NCBI RefSeq assembly: GCF_027625935.1
Contig: NZ_CP115300.1
Coordinates: 8,618,001-8,682,000, forward strand
Length of the DNA: 64,000 bases
Direction: 5' to 3'
Source: Streptomyces camelliae
GTDB lineage: Bacteria; Actinomycetota; Actinomycetes; Streptomycetales; Streptomycetaceae
Position numbers and translations under genes: made by a program. Below the pieces are notes generated by a model, which did not search any database, was not told the origin of the DNA, and saw only the letters and a list, made by a program, of their open reading frames with translations. Below are positions 56,501 through 63,431 of the stretch, one piece after another. Positions within the stretch are counted from its first letter, which is position 1. Each line of letters begins with the position of its first letter.

Positions 56501-56729
56501 GCTGGTCGCCGACAGCGAACTGCCGGCCCCGCCGGTGCCGATGCTCGGCCACGTCACCTCCAGCTACCGCAGCGCGGCGCTCGGCCGGACCTTCGCGCTC
56601 GCCCTGATCAAGGGCGGCCGGGACCGCATCGGCGACCGCCTCTACGCACCCGTCGGCGACCGGTTGCTCCCGGTGACCGTCGCCGGCCCCGTCCTCTACG
56701 ACCCCGAGGGAGCCCGCCGCGATGGCTGA
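53526..56729 (+). CDS. soxDA: Sarcosine oxidase subunits delta and alpha fused (SoxD-SoxA)
   Basis: One open frame of 1067 residues. Residues 1-92 are SoxD ([28 protein letters not shown]; zinc cysteines CPWC and a later Cys). Residues about 93-133 are a Pro-rich linker ([21 protein letters not shown]). Residues about 134 onward are SoxA: [35 protein letters not shown], NAD motif [17 protein letters not shown] and the C-terminal GcvT-like folate domain ([22 protein letters not shown]-like, here [15 protein letters not shown]). The two are normally separate genes. No stop lies between them; internal in-frame GTGs occur at 53799 and 53814. ATG 53526 with AGGGAG. Its end overlaps soxG by 8 bp. 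Confidence 0.9.
   Translation: [1067 protein letters not shown]
53885..53916. repeat. Palindromic element inside the soxD-soxA linker
   Basis: GGGGGC-GGA-GCCCCC (53885-53899) followed by GGCTCGCGAGCC (53905-53916). The first resembles short palindromes commonly dispersed between Streptomyces genes. It is here translated as linker. Confidence 0.5.
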
Positions 56730-57336
56730 CACCGCCCTGACCGCCCGGCAGCGCAGCCCGCTGGCGCATGCCGCCGACCGCCTGGCCGCCGCGACCCGCT
56801 CCTCCGGGGGCGCGGTCCGGCTGGCCGAAGTCCCCTTCCTGGCCCAGGTGAACGTCCGCCTCGACGCCAAGAGCCCGGCGGCGGACGCCGTGGGACTCGC
56901 CCTGGGGCTCCAACTGCCCCTGGAACCCGACGCCGTCGTCCGTGCGGGCGAGCTGACCGTGGTGTGGCTGGGCCCGGACGAATGGCTGGTGCTGGGACAG
57001 CCCGGTGCGGAGCGTGAGCTGGAGAGCCGCATCCGTGCGGCGGCGGGCGACGAGCACGTCTCGGTGACCGACGTCTCGGCGCAGCGCACCACCCTTCTGG
57101 TCACCGGCCCCCGCGCCCGTGACCTGCTCTCCCACGGCTGCTCGCTGGACCTCCACCCGAGCGCCTTCGGCCCCGGCCGCTGCGCCCAGACCACCCTGGC
57201 CCGCACCCAGGTCGTCCTCGTCGCCCGCGACGAGACCAGGGCCGGGTTCTGGATCCTGGTGCGCTCGTCCTTCGCGGGTTACCTGACGGACTGGCTGCTG
57301 GACGCGGCCGTGGAATACACCGAGGGAACTGCCTGA
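56722..57336 (+). CDS. soxG: Sarcosine oxidase subunit gamma
   Basis: 204 residues. The SoxG pattern is RSPLAHAADRLAAA at the start, VWLGPDEWLVLGQPG, and TDVSAQRTTLLVTGPRARDLLSHGCSLDLHP with a late FWILVRSSFAGYLTDWLLDA. It is the small structural subunit of heterotetrameric sarcosine oxidase. ATG 56722 overlaps the end of soxDA. Last gene of the dimethylglycine-sarcosine operon. Confidence 0.9.
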   Translation: MADTALTARQRSPLAHAADRLAAATRSSGGAVRLAEVPFLAQVNVRLDAKSPAADAVGLALGLQLPLEPDAVVRAGELTVVWLGPDEWLVLGQPGAERELESRIRAAAGDEHVSVTDVSAQRTTLLVTGPRARDLLSHGCSLDLHPSAFGPGRCAQTTLARTQVVLVARDETRAGFWILVRSSFAGYLTDWLLDAAVEYTEGTA

Positions 57337-57356
57337 CCGTTCCGGTCGACGCAGGA

Positions 57357-57394
57357 AGCGAGGCGGGCCGGTGAAGACACCGGCCCGCCTCGCT
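57357..57394. terminator. Strong bidirectional hairpin after soxG
   Basis: Perfect 17-bp stem AGCGAGGCGGGCCGGTG / CACCGGCCCGCCTCGCT with loop AAGA, between the convergent soxG and iclR copy 2. Confidence 0.82.
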
Positions 57395-57442
57395 GTTCCT
57401 CGGCAGGCCCTGCACATCCCGGGTTCGCGAGTCAGGGGTGAC

Positions 57443-58240
57443 TCAGCCCAGGTAACCCATCCGGTGGCTGATCTCCCGCGCGCCATGGAGCAGCGCCGGG
57501 GCGAGTTCGTGGAGGCGTTCCTCGGTGAATCGGTAGGCCGGCCCGGACGCGCTGAGGGCCGCGATGACCTCGCCGTCGCGGGCGCGGATCGGTGCCGCCA
57601 TGGCGTGCAGGCCGATCTCCAGTTCCTCCAGCGTCACCGCGTAGCCGCGCTCGCGCGCCTCGGCGAGGTTCTTCTCCAGCTTCGTCCTGGCGGTCAGGGT
57701 GTGCGGCGTCAGCTTCTGCAACCCGGAGGCCGCCAGCACCTGGGCGCGCGCCGTCTCCGACAGGTGGGCCAGCAGGATCTTGCCGCTGGACGTGGCGTGG
57801 ACCGGCGTGAGCTGTCCGACCCAGTTGTGCGTGCCGACCGCGCCGGGCCCGCGTACCTGGTAGAGGTTGACCGCGTAGTGCTCCTGGAGCACCGCGATGT
57901 TGACGGTCTCGCCGATCTCGTCTATGAGCCGCTCGCACACCGCCCGGCCCTGCTGGGTGACGTCGAGCCGGCCGGCGACCGCGCCCGCGAGGCGCACGAT
58001 CCCGAAGCCCAGCCGGTATTTTCCCCGCTCGGCCGCCTGCTCGACCAGACCGCGCGCCTCCAGCGCGCCGAGCAGACGGAACGCGGTCGACTTGTGGACG
58101 TCGATCTCGGCGGCGACCTCGCTGACGCCCGCCTCGCCGCGCTGGGCGAGAATCTCCAGCACGCTGACCGCACGGTCGACGGACTGCACCCCGTTCACAG
58201 CGGGACCCGCTGTTTCGCCATTTGCAACGTAGTTGCTCAT
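57443..58240 (-). CDS. IclR-family transcriptional regulator, copy 2
   Basis: 265 residues, same length as copy 1 and aligned without visible gaps: winged helix GVQSVDRAVSVLEILAQRGEAGVSEVAAEIDVHKSTAFRLL, effector domain NIAVLQEHYAVNLYQVRGPGAVGTHNWVGQLTPVHATSSGKILLAHL and end EISHRMGYLG. Differences are mostly in the effector domain (for example TISSKAK in copy 1 against TLTARTK here), which may change ligand range. Its start codon lies in a consensus box. Monocistronic, between the sox operon and purU. Confidence 0.92.
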   Translation of the reverse strand: MSNYVANGETAGPAVNGVQSVDRAVSVLEILAQRGEAGVSEVAAEIDVHKSTAFRLLGALEARGLVEQAAERGKYRLGFGIVRLAGAVAGRLDVTQQGRAVCERLIDEIGETVNIAVLQEHYAVNLYQVRGPGAVGTHNWVGQLTPVHATSSGKILLAHLSETARAQVLAASGLQKLTPHTLTARTKLEKNLAEARERGYAVTLEELEIGLHAMAAPIRARDGEVIAALSASGPAYRFTEERLHELAPALLHGAREISHRMGYLG

Positions 58241-58248
58241 AGCGCAAC
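58212..58248 (-). promoter_or_regulatory. Two IclR-type boxes over the start of iclR copy 2
   Basis: GTTGCT-CATAG-CGCAAC (58232-58248), 11 of 12 arm bases, with the start codon in its centre. A second box GTTTCG-CCATT-TGCAAC (58212-58228) lies 20 bp inside the gene. Confidence 0.66.
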
Positions 58249-58429
58249 TATACGCACTGAGGTCCCGGTGTCCCGGGTATACGGCGGAGGCGATGGGGCA
58301 GGGCGGCGTCCCCGTCCCGCGGCCCGGTCACGCCGGTATACCACGGCGTGGCCGCCCCCGTGGAGACCCCGGTCGCGGGTCACCGTGGGCCGGGAGGCTC
58401 GGGGCCGGACCGCGGCCATGCCCCTCCCG

Positions 58430-59302
58430 TCAGCGGAAGACGACCGTGCAGTTGCCGTTGACCAGCACACGGTTCTCGCTGTGCCACTCCACGGCGCGGG
58501 CGAGCACCTGTGCCTCGACGTCACGGCCGAGGGTGACCAGCTCGTCCGGGGCGTGCGAGTGGTTCACGCGGACGACGTCCTGCTCGATGATCGGGCCCTC
58601 GTCCAGGTCGGGTGTGACGTAGTGCGCCGTGGCCCCGACGAGCTTGACGCCGCGCCGGTGCGCCTGGACGTACGGCCGCGCCCCCTTGAAGCTCGGCAGG
58701 AAGGAGTGGTGGATGTTGATGGCCCTGCCGTCGAGCTCCTTGCACAGGTCGTCGGAGAGGATCTGCATGTACCGGGCGAGCACCACGAGGTCGATGTCCA
58801 GCTCGTCGACGAGCTGGAGCAGCCGGGCTTCTGCCTCCGCCTTGGTCTGCGGTGTCACCGGGACGTGGTGGAAGGGGATGCCGTAGTTCTGCGCCAGCGC
58901 CTCGAAGTCGCGGTGGTTGGAGACGATCGCCGGGATCTCGATGTTGAGCGCGCCCGTGGACTTGCGGAAGAGCAGGTCGTTCAGGCAGTGGCCGAACTTC
59001 GACACCATGATCAGCGTGCGGGTCGGGGTCGAGGCGTCGTGCAGCTTCCAGGTGATCCGGTACGCCTCGGCGACCGGGCCGAAACCGGTGCGCAGATCCT
59101 CCAGGGTCACTCCGGGGTCCGAGACGTCGAAATGCACCCGCATGAAGAAGCGGTCCTGAAGCCGGTCGTCGAACTGCTGGCTCTCCAGGATGTTGCCGGA
59201 GTGCGTGACGAGATAGGTGCTCACGGCGTGGACGAGACCGGCCCGGTCAGGGCAGGAAAGGGTGAGGACGAACTCGCGGCCGGGCTGCGGTCGAGGGGAC
59301 AT
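58430..59302 (-). CDS. purU: Formyltetrahydrofolate deformylase
   Basis: 290 residues. An N-terminal ACT domain (FVLTLSCPDRAGLVHAVSTYLVTHSGNILESQQFDD) is followed by a formyl transferase-type catalytic domain with VSNHRDFEALAQNYGIPFHHVPV, NIHHSFLPSFKGARPYVQAHRRGVKLVGATAHYVTPDLDEGPIIEQD. It releases formate and THF from 10-formyl-THF, which would free THF for the two folate-dependent oxidases. ATG 59302 with GGGAGG upstream is preferred over the longer frame. IclR-type boxes lie directly upstream. Confidence 0.93.
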   Translation of the reverse strand: MSPRPQPGREFVLTLSCPDRAGLVHAVSTYLVTHSGNILESQQFDDRLQDRFFMRVHFDVSDPGVTLEDLRTGFGPVAEAYRITWKLHDASTPTRTLIMVSKFGHCLNDLLFRKSTGALNIEIPAIVSNHRDFEALAQNYGIPFHHVPVTPQTKAEAEARLLQLVDELDIDLVVLARYMQILSDDLCKELDGRAINIHHSFLPSFKGARPYVQAHRRGVKLVGATAHYVTPDLDEGPIIEQDVVRVNHSHAPDELVTLGRDVEAQVLARAVEWHSENRVLVNGNCTVVFR

Positions 59303-59315
59303 GACATCCTCCCTG

Positions 59316-59422
59316 GGTGCGCATTGCGCAACTATTTGAGTGATACGCAACATGGTCGGGTGTGGTGGCCGACAGGTCAAGGGTGGCGTTCTTATTGCGC
59401 ATCAGGTTGCGTTATTTGCAAC
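59316..59422 (-). promoter_or_regulatory. Three IclR-type boxes upstream of purU
   Basis: GGTGCG-CATTG-CGCAAC (59316-59332) and TTTGAG-TGATA-CGCAAC (59335-59351) are 19 bp apart start-to-start. GTTGCG-TTATT-TGCAAC (59406-59422), 11 of 12 arm bases, lies further upstream, near the end of iclR copy 3. Confidence 0.65.
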
Positions 59423-59434
59423 TCGCTCGTGGGC

Positions 59435-60046
59435 TCAAGGGCGGCCGAGGTGGCCGAGCCGGCTGGAGATCTTCTCCGCCGCGGCCCGTACCGTCGCGCC
59501 GACCTCCGGCAGTCTCTGTTCGGTCAGCCGGAAGGACGGTCCCGAGGCGCTGAGCGCGGCCACCACCTGCCCGGTGAAGGTGAACACCGGCGCGGCCACG
59601 GCGTTGAGGCCCGTTTCGAGTTCCCCGACGCTGTAGGCGCAGCCGTCGGTGCGGGCGCTCTTCGGCTGTGTCCGCAGGATGGCGATGTTGATGGCCTCGG
59701 CGACCTGTGCCGCCAGCTGCTCGCGCACCGGGCGGCTCTGCCGGGAGAGGTCCAGCCGTACGGTGGCGGCGCCGGCCAGGCGGATCAGACCGAGGCCGAG
59801 GCGGTACTTGCCGCGCTCCTCCGTCTGTTCGATGAGTCCGCGCAGTTCCAGTGCGGTGGCGAGCCGGGAGGCCGTCGACTTGTGCACGCCCAGCTCGGCG
59901 GCGATCTCGGTGACGCCCGCCTCGTCCTGGCGGCCCGGTAACTCAAGGATGGCCGTGGCGCGGTCGACCGACTGCACCGGGGATTCCGGCCGGTGGGAGG
60001 AGTCCGTGTGCCCGGACGGCCCGCGGCCGTCGCTCTCGTTGCTCAT
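59435..60046 (-). CDS. IclR-family regulator copy 3, with internal deletion in the effector domain
   Basis: 203 residues from MSNESDGRGP. The winged helix is intact (VQSVDRATAILELPGRQDEAGVTEIAAELGVHKSTASRLATALELRGLIEQ). It aligns with copies 1 and 2 up to AINIAIL (residue about 124) and again from DGCAYSVGELETGLNAVAAP (residue about 134) to the end. About 70 residues present in the others, including the HNWVGQ and HATSSGK region, are missing, in frame. It could be a DNA-binding protein that no longer senses the ligand, or a decaying gene. A consensus box covers the start codon. Start 60046 by analogy with the MSN starts of the paralogues. Confidence 0.82.
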   Translation of the reverse strand: MSNESDGRGPSGHTDSSHRPESPVQSVDRATAILELPGRQDEAGVTEIAAELGVHKSTASRLATALELRGLIEQTEERGKYRLGLGLIRLAGAATVRLDLSRQSRPVREQLAAQVAEAINIAILRTQPKSARTDGCAYSVGELETGLNAVAAPVFTFTGQVVAALSASGPSFRLTEQRLPEVGATVRAAAEKISSRLGHLGRP

Positions 60047-60094
60047 TACGCAACCTGCGTCTCTCAATATGAAATTTGTTTCACAATACGCAAC
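60038..60094 (-). promoter_or_regulatory. IclR-type boxes over and upstream of the start of iclR copy 3
   Basis: GTTGCT-CATTA-CGCAAC (60038-60054), 11 of 12 arm bases, contains the start codon. GTTTCA-CAATA-CGCAAC (60078-60094), 10 of 12, lies upstream in the divergent region shared with the MFS gene. Confidence 0.66.
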
Positions 60095-60141
60095 ATGATG
60101 AGGATGTCGTGAAGTGTCGTCAAGGACTTCCGTCCCGTGCC

Positions 60142-60204
60142 TTGACGGCGGCGCGCGATCGATGTTCCGTTGCGTATGCAGAAATGCGTTTTGCTAAGCG
60201 CAAC
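60142..60204 (+). promoter_or_regulatory. Promoter with tandem IclR-type boxes, upstream of the MFS carrier
   Basis: TTGACG (60142), then GTTGCG-TATGC-AGAAAT (60169-60185) and GTTTTG-CTAAG-CGCAAC (60188-60204), 19 bp start-to-start. As at 33450-33485, the outer half-sites are the best conserved. Confidence 0.6.
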
Positions 60205-60263
60205 CGAGAGTTGAGATGTGAGCCGCTGAAACGGCCCCACAGTCCCCCACTCCGGGAGGTCGG

Positions 60264-61673
60264 ATGTCCATTCGTGCCGTCGACGAGGCGCCACTGAACA
60301 AGTTCCATCGAAAACTCACCTGGGCCTGCGCGGGCGGCCCGTTCCTGGACGGCTATCTGCTCAGCATCATCGGCGTCGCGCTGGTCGGCATGAGCGGCGA
60401 GCTGCACCTGACCACGGGGGACGAGAGCCTCATCGGTGCCGCCGCGCTGGTCGGCATCTTCGTGGGCGGCCTGTTCTTCGGGGCCGTCACCGACAAGCTC
60501 GGCCGCGAGGCGATGTACACCATCGACCTGGCGGTCCTGGTCGGCGTATCGGTGCTGTCGGTGTTCGCCACCGAGGCCTGGCAGCTGGTCGTGCTGCGCT
60601 TCGTACTCGGCATCGCCATCGGCGCCGACTATCCGATCGCGACGTCCCTGCTGGCCGAATGGGTGCCGAACCGGCATCGGGGCCGACTGCTCGGCATCCT
60701 CATCCTCGCCTGGTACGTCGGCGCTGCCGCGGCCTACACGATCGGCTACGTGATGGCGGAGATCGGCGGCCATGGCACCTGGCGGTGGATGCTCGCCTCG
60801 GGCGCCGTGCTGAGCGCTCTGATCCTGATGATGCGGATCGGTACGCCCGAGTCGCCGCTGTGGCTGGTCAGCAAGGGCCGCACCGCCGACGCGCAGAAGG
60901 CGATCGAACGGGCCATCGGACGCACGGTGTCGATCGAGGACCTGCTCGCCGCCTCGGCGGCCGAGCAGGCGGTGGAACAGAGCCGCTTCCGCGATCTGTT
61001 CCAGGGGGTCTATCTGCGGCGGACTCTCTTCTGCGGGCTGTTCTACATGTGTCAGATCACGCCGATGTTCGCCCTGTACACCTTCGGCCCCACCATCCTC
61101 GGCTCCTTCGGGCTCAGTGAGGGCAACGGCAGCAATCTGGGCTCGGCGCTGATCAGCGTGGTGTTCGTGCTGGGCTGTATCCCCGCGCTGCGCATGGTGG
61201 ACCGGGTGGGACGCCGTCCCGTCATGGTGTGGTCGTTCGCCCTGATGGTGATTCCGCTCGCGGTGCTCGGTGGCGGCAACGCCCTCCCCGTGGCGGTGGT
61301 CATCCTGTGCTTCTGCGCCTATGCCCTCTTCTCGGGCGGTCCCACGGTGCTGGAGTGGACGTATCCCAACGAGCTGTTCCCCACCGGTATCCGGGCCACC
61401 GCGGGTGGTGTGGCCACCTCGATCAGCCGCATCGGGGCCGCGGCGGGCACCTATCTGCTGCCGGTCTCCCTGGACAGGCTGGGCATCGGCCCGACCATGC
61501 TGATCGGCGCCGGCATCACCCTGGTGGGGTTGCTGGTGTCCGTGGCATGGGCCGAGGAGACGCGAGGGCTCACGCTGGCCGAGGCCAGTGCGATGCCCGG
61601 CCGGTCCCGGTCCGCGGCGGCCGGCGGGGACCGTCGCGACGACCTGCGGGAGAGCGGCGCCGAGCGCAGCTGA
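60264..61673 (+). CDS. MFS metabolite transporter (sugar porter/metabolite symporter-like)
   Basis: 469 residues, 12 predicted helices. Motifs are FFGAVTDKLGREAMYTIDL (motif A), GADYPIATSLLAEWVPNRHRGRLLG, PESPLWLVSKGR and the second-half VDRVGRRPVMVW, then YPNELFPTGIRATAGGVATSISRIGA. These are typical of the sugar porter and metabolite:H+ symporter groups. The substrate is unknown; shared operator boxes suggest choline, betaine, dimethylglycine or sarcosine. ATG 60264 with GGGAGGTCGG upstream. It is closed by a very stable hairpin. Confidence 0.86.
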   Translation: MSIRAVDEAPLNKFHRKLTWACAGGPFLDGYLLSIIGVALVGMSGELHLTTGDESLIGAAALVGIFVGGLFFGAVTDKLGREAMYTIDLAVLVGVSVLSVFATEAWQLVVLRFVLGIAIGADYPIATSLLAEWVPNRHRGRLLGILILAWYVGAAAAYTIGYVMAEIGGHGTWRWMLASGAVLSALILMMRIGTPESPLWLVSKGRTADAQKAIERAIGRTVSIEDLLAASAAEQAVEQSRFRDLFQGVYLRRTLFCGLFYMCQITPMFALYTFGPTILGSFGLSEGNGSNLGSALISVVFVLGCIPALRMVDRVGRRPVMVWSFALMVIPLAVLGGGNALPVAVVILCFCAYALFSGGPTVLEWTYPNELFPTGIRATAGGVATSISRIGAAAGTYLLPVSLDRLGIGPTMLIGAGITLVGLLVSVAWAEETRGLTLAEASAMPGRSRSAAAGGDRRDDLRESGAERS

Positions 61674-61699
61674 CGGCACGCGCGACCGAACCTGACGAC

Positions 61700-61743
61700 A
61701 CACGCGGCCGGCCGGCCCCTCGGGGGGCCGGCCGGCCGCGTGT
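61700..61743 (+). terminator. Very stable hairpin after the MFS gene
   Basis: Perfect 20-bp stem ACACGCGGCCGGCCGGCCCC / GGGGCCGGCCGGCCGCGTGT with a 4-nt loop TCGG, 27 bp after the stop. Confidence 0.85.
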
Positions 61744-61792
61744 CGTGCCGGGACGTCCGGTCAGGGGCGCTGAAGTCCGCGTGTCCGACCTC

Positions 61793-61864
61793 TTGACAGG
61801 TGTCGCCCCTGGAGCAGACAGTTTGAGCGTTGCTTATAGCGATGCGCAGTGCGTAATGCGCAAC
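61793..61864 (+). promoter_or_regulatory. Promoter with tandem IclR-type boxes, upstream of mscR copy 2
   Basis: TTGACA (61793), -10-like CAGACA (61815), box 1 GTTGCT-TATAG-CGATGC (61829-61845), box 2 AGTGCG-TAATG-CGCAAC (61848-61864). Start-to-start 19 bp. About 145 bp of leader without an obvious feature separate box 2 from the gene. Confidence 0.63.
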
Positions 61865-62009
61865 AAGCGAGCGACTGGCCGGATCGGCCGCGCACAGCGA
61901 AGTCCACCCTCTCCCTCCGTCGATCACTGCGGGGGAGCGATCGACGTCCCGCAGTCCCGAACATCGCGCCGAAGCCGCCTTCGGCAGTCCCCTCAGCGAG
62001 GAGAAGCAC

Positions 62010-63122
62010 GTGGCACACGAGGTACGCGCCGTCGTCGCCCGGAAGAAGGGCGCCCCGGTGTCGGTGGAGACAGTCCTGGTGCCGGACCCCGGCCCGGGCG
62101 AGGCGCTGGTGCAGGTGCAGGCCTGCGGCGTCTGCCACACCGATCTGCACTACCGCGAAGGCGGGATCGGCGACGAGTTCCCGTTCCTGCTCGGCCATGA
62201 GGCGGCCGGTGTCGTCGAGTCGGTCGGCGAGGGCGTCACCGAGGTCGCGCCCGGCGACTTCGTCGTCCTCAACTGGCGTGCCGTCTGCGGCACTTGCCGG
62301 TCCTGTCGCAAGGGCAAGCCGTGGTACTGCTTCGCCACGCACAACGCCACCCAGTCGATGACCCTGACTGGGGGCACCTCCCGGACGAAGTCTGGGGGAG
62401 GCAGCGAGCTGACCCCGGCCCTCGGTATCGGAGCCTTCGCCGAGAAGACCCTTGTCGCGGCCGGCCAGTGCACCAAGGTGGACCCGACCGCATCGGCCGC
62501 CGCGGCGGGGCTGCTCGGCTGCGGCGTGATGGCCGGATTCGGCGCCGCGGTCCACACCGGCGGCGTCGGCCGCGGCGACTCGATCGCGGTCATCGGCTGC
62601 GGCGGCGTCGGCATGGCCGCCATCGCGGGCGCCAAGGTCGCCGGCGCCGGCCGGATCATCGCCGTGGACGTCGACGAGCGGAAGCTGAAGCGGGCCGAGG
62701 AGTTCGGCGCCACCGACACCGTCCACTCAGGCAGGACCGACGCCGTCGAGGCCATCCGCTCCCTCACAGGCGGCTTCGGCGCCGATGTCGTCGTGGACGC
62801 GGTCGGCCGCCCCGAGACCTACCGGCAGGCCTTCTACGCCCGGGACCTCGCCGGCACCGCCGTCCTGGTCGGCGTGCCCACTCCGGAGCTGACCGTCGAG
62901 CTGCCCCTGCTGGACGTCTTCGGCCGCGGCGGGGCGCTGAAGTCGTCCTGGTACGGCGACTGCCTGCCCTCCCGCGACTTCCCGGCCCTCATCGACCTGT
63001 ACCTGCAAGGCCGCTTCGACCTCGACGGCTTCGTCAGCGAGACCATCGCCCTGGACGAGGTGGAGTCGGCGTTCGACCGGATGCACCGCGGTGAAGTCCT
63101 GCGCTCGGTGGTGGTCCTGTGA
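62010..63122 (+). CDS. mscR: S-(hydroxymethyl)mycothiol dehydrogenase, copy 2, with in-frame palindromic insertion
   Basis: 370 residues, paralogue of the protein at 33517. All zinc and NAD motifs are kept ([46 protein letters not shown]). It has nine extra residues after MTLT ([12 protein letters not shown]) where copy 1 has DGT, caused by a 27-bp palindromic insertion. The insertion lies between the structural zinc loop and the next strand, so activity may persist. GTG 62010 with GAGGAGAAGCAC upstream. Its stop overlaps the GTG of the chimeric relic (GTGA), the same coupling as copy 1 with its hydrolase. Confidence 0.9.
   Translation: MAHEVRAVVARKKGAPVSVETVLVPDPGPGEALVQVQACGVCHTDLHYREGGIGDEFPFLLGHEAAGVVESVGEGVTEVAPGDFVVLNWRAVCGTCRSCRKGKPWYCFATHNATQSMTLTGGTSRTKSGGGSELTPALGIGAFAEKTLVAAGQCTKVDPTASAAAAGLLGCGVMAGFGAAVHTGGVGRGDSIAVIGCGGVGMAAIAGAKVAGAGRIIAVDVDERKLKRAEEFGATDTVHSGRTDAVEAIRSLTGGFGADVVVDAVGRPETYRQAFYARDLAGTAVLVGVPTPELTVELPLLDVFGRGGALKSSWYGDCLPSRDFPALIDLYLQGRFDLDGFVSETIALDEVESAFDRMHRGEVLRSVVVL
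62368..62403. repeat. Streptomyces-type palindromic repeat inserted in mscR copy 2
   Basis: A TGGGGGCACCTCCC start and a TGGGGGAGG end surround a short centre, with arms CCTCCC and GGGAGG and an inner GAC-GAA-GTC. It resembles the GGGGGCACCTCCC palindromes often dispersed between Streptomyces genes. It is absent from copy 1 and adds 27 bp in frame. Confidence 0.6.
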
Positions 63123-63376
63123 CCGCACGGACCGAGCACCTGGTCACCTCCGGCACCTGCCAACTGGACGGCGGCAGCCGGCAGGCGGACAACAACGTCC
63201 GGCTGATCGGCGACGACCGGAAGGTCCTGGCCGTCGACGCCGCCCACGACGACGCCCCCGCCGAACTCACCGCCCCCGAAACCCCGGTGGAGATCGAGTA
63301 CTTCGGCGCCAAGGTGCCGGCCGTCACCGCGGCCGAGCCCCTGTTCGACCCCGAGATGACGCGCATCCGGCGCTGA
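63119..63376 (+). pseudogene. Chimeric relic: MBL hydrolase start joined to dimethylglycine oxidase end
   Basis: 85 codons. Residues 1-46 (TEHLVTSGTCQLDGGSRQADNNVRLIGDD, ending AVDAAHDD) match the start of the MBL hydrolase at 34602. Residues about 53-85 ([30 protein letters not shown]) match the last residues of dimethylglycine oxidase at 47681, which end [25 protein letters not shown]. The zinc site and all catalytic parts of both are gone. It sits in the same coupled position after mscR copy 2 as the intact hydrolase does after copy 1. An in-frame deletion between a second hydrolase and a second oxidase is the simplest origin. Confidence 0.78.
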
Positions 63377-63431
63377 AACGGCCACCACCCCCACCGATCC
63401 ACCACCGGCACGACTCCCAGGAGATGGACAG

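Noticed and set aside
53511..57206. A 1231-codon minus-strand frame opposite soxDA and soxG
   Set aside because: Antisense shadow; sox subunit motifs on the plus strand are unambiguous.
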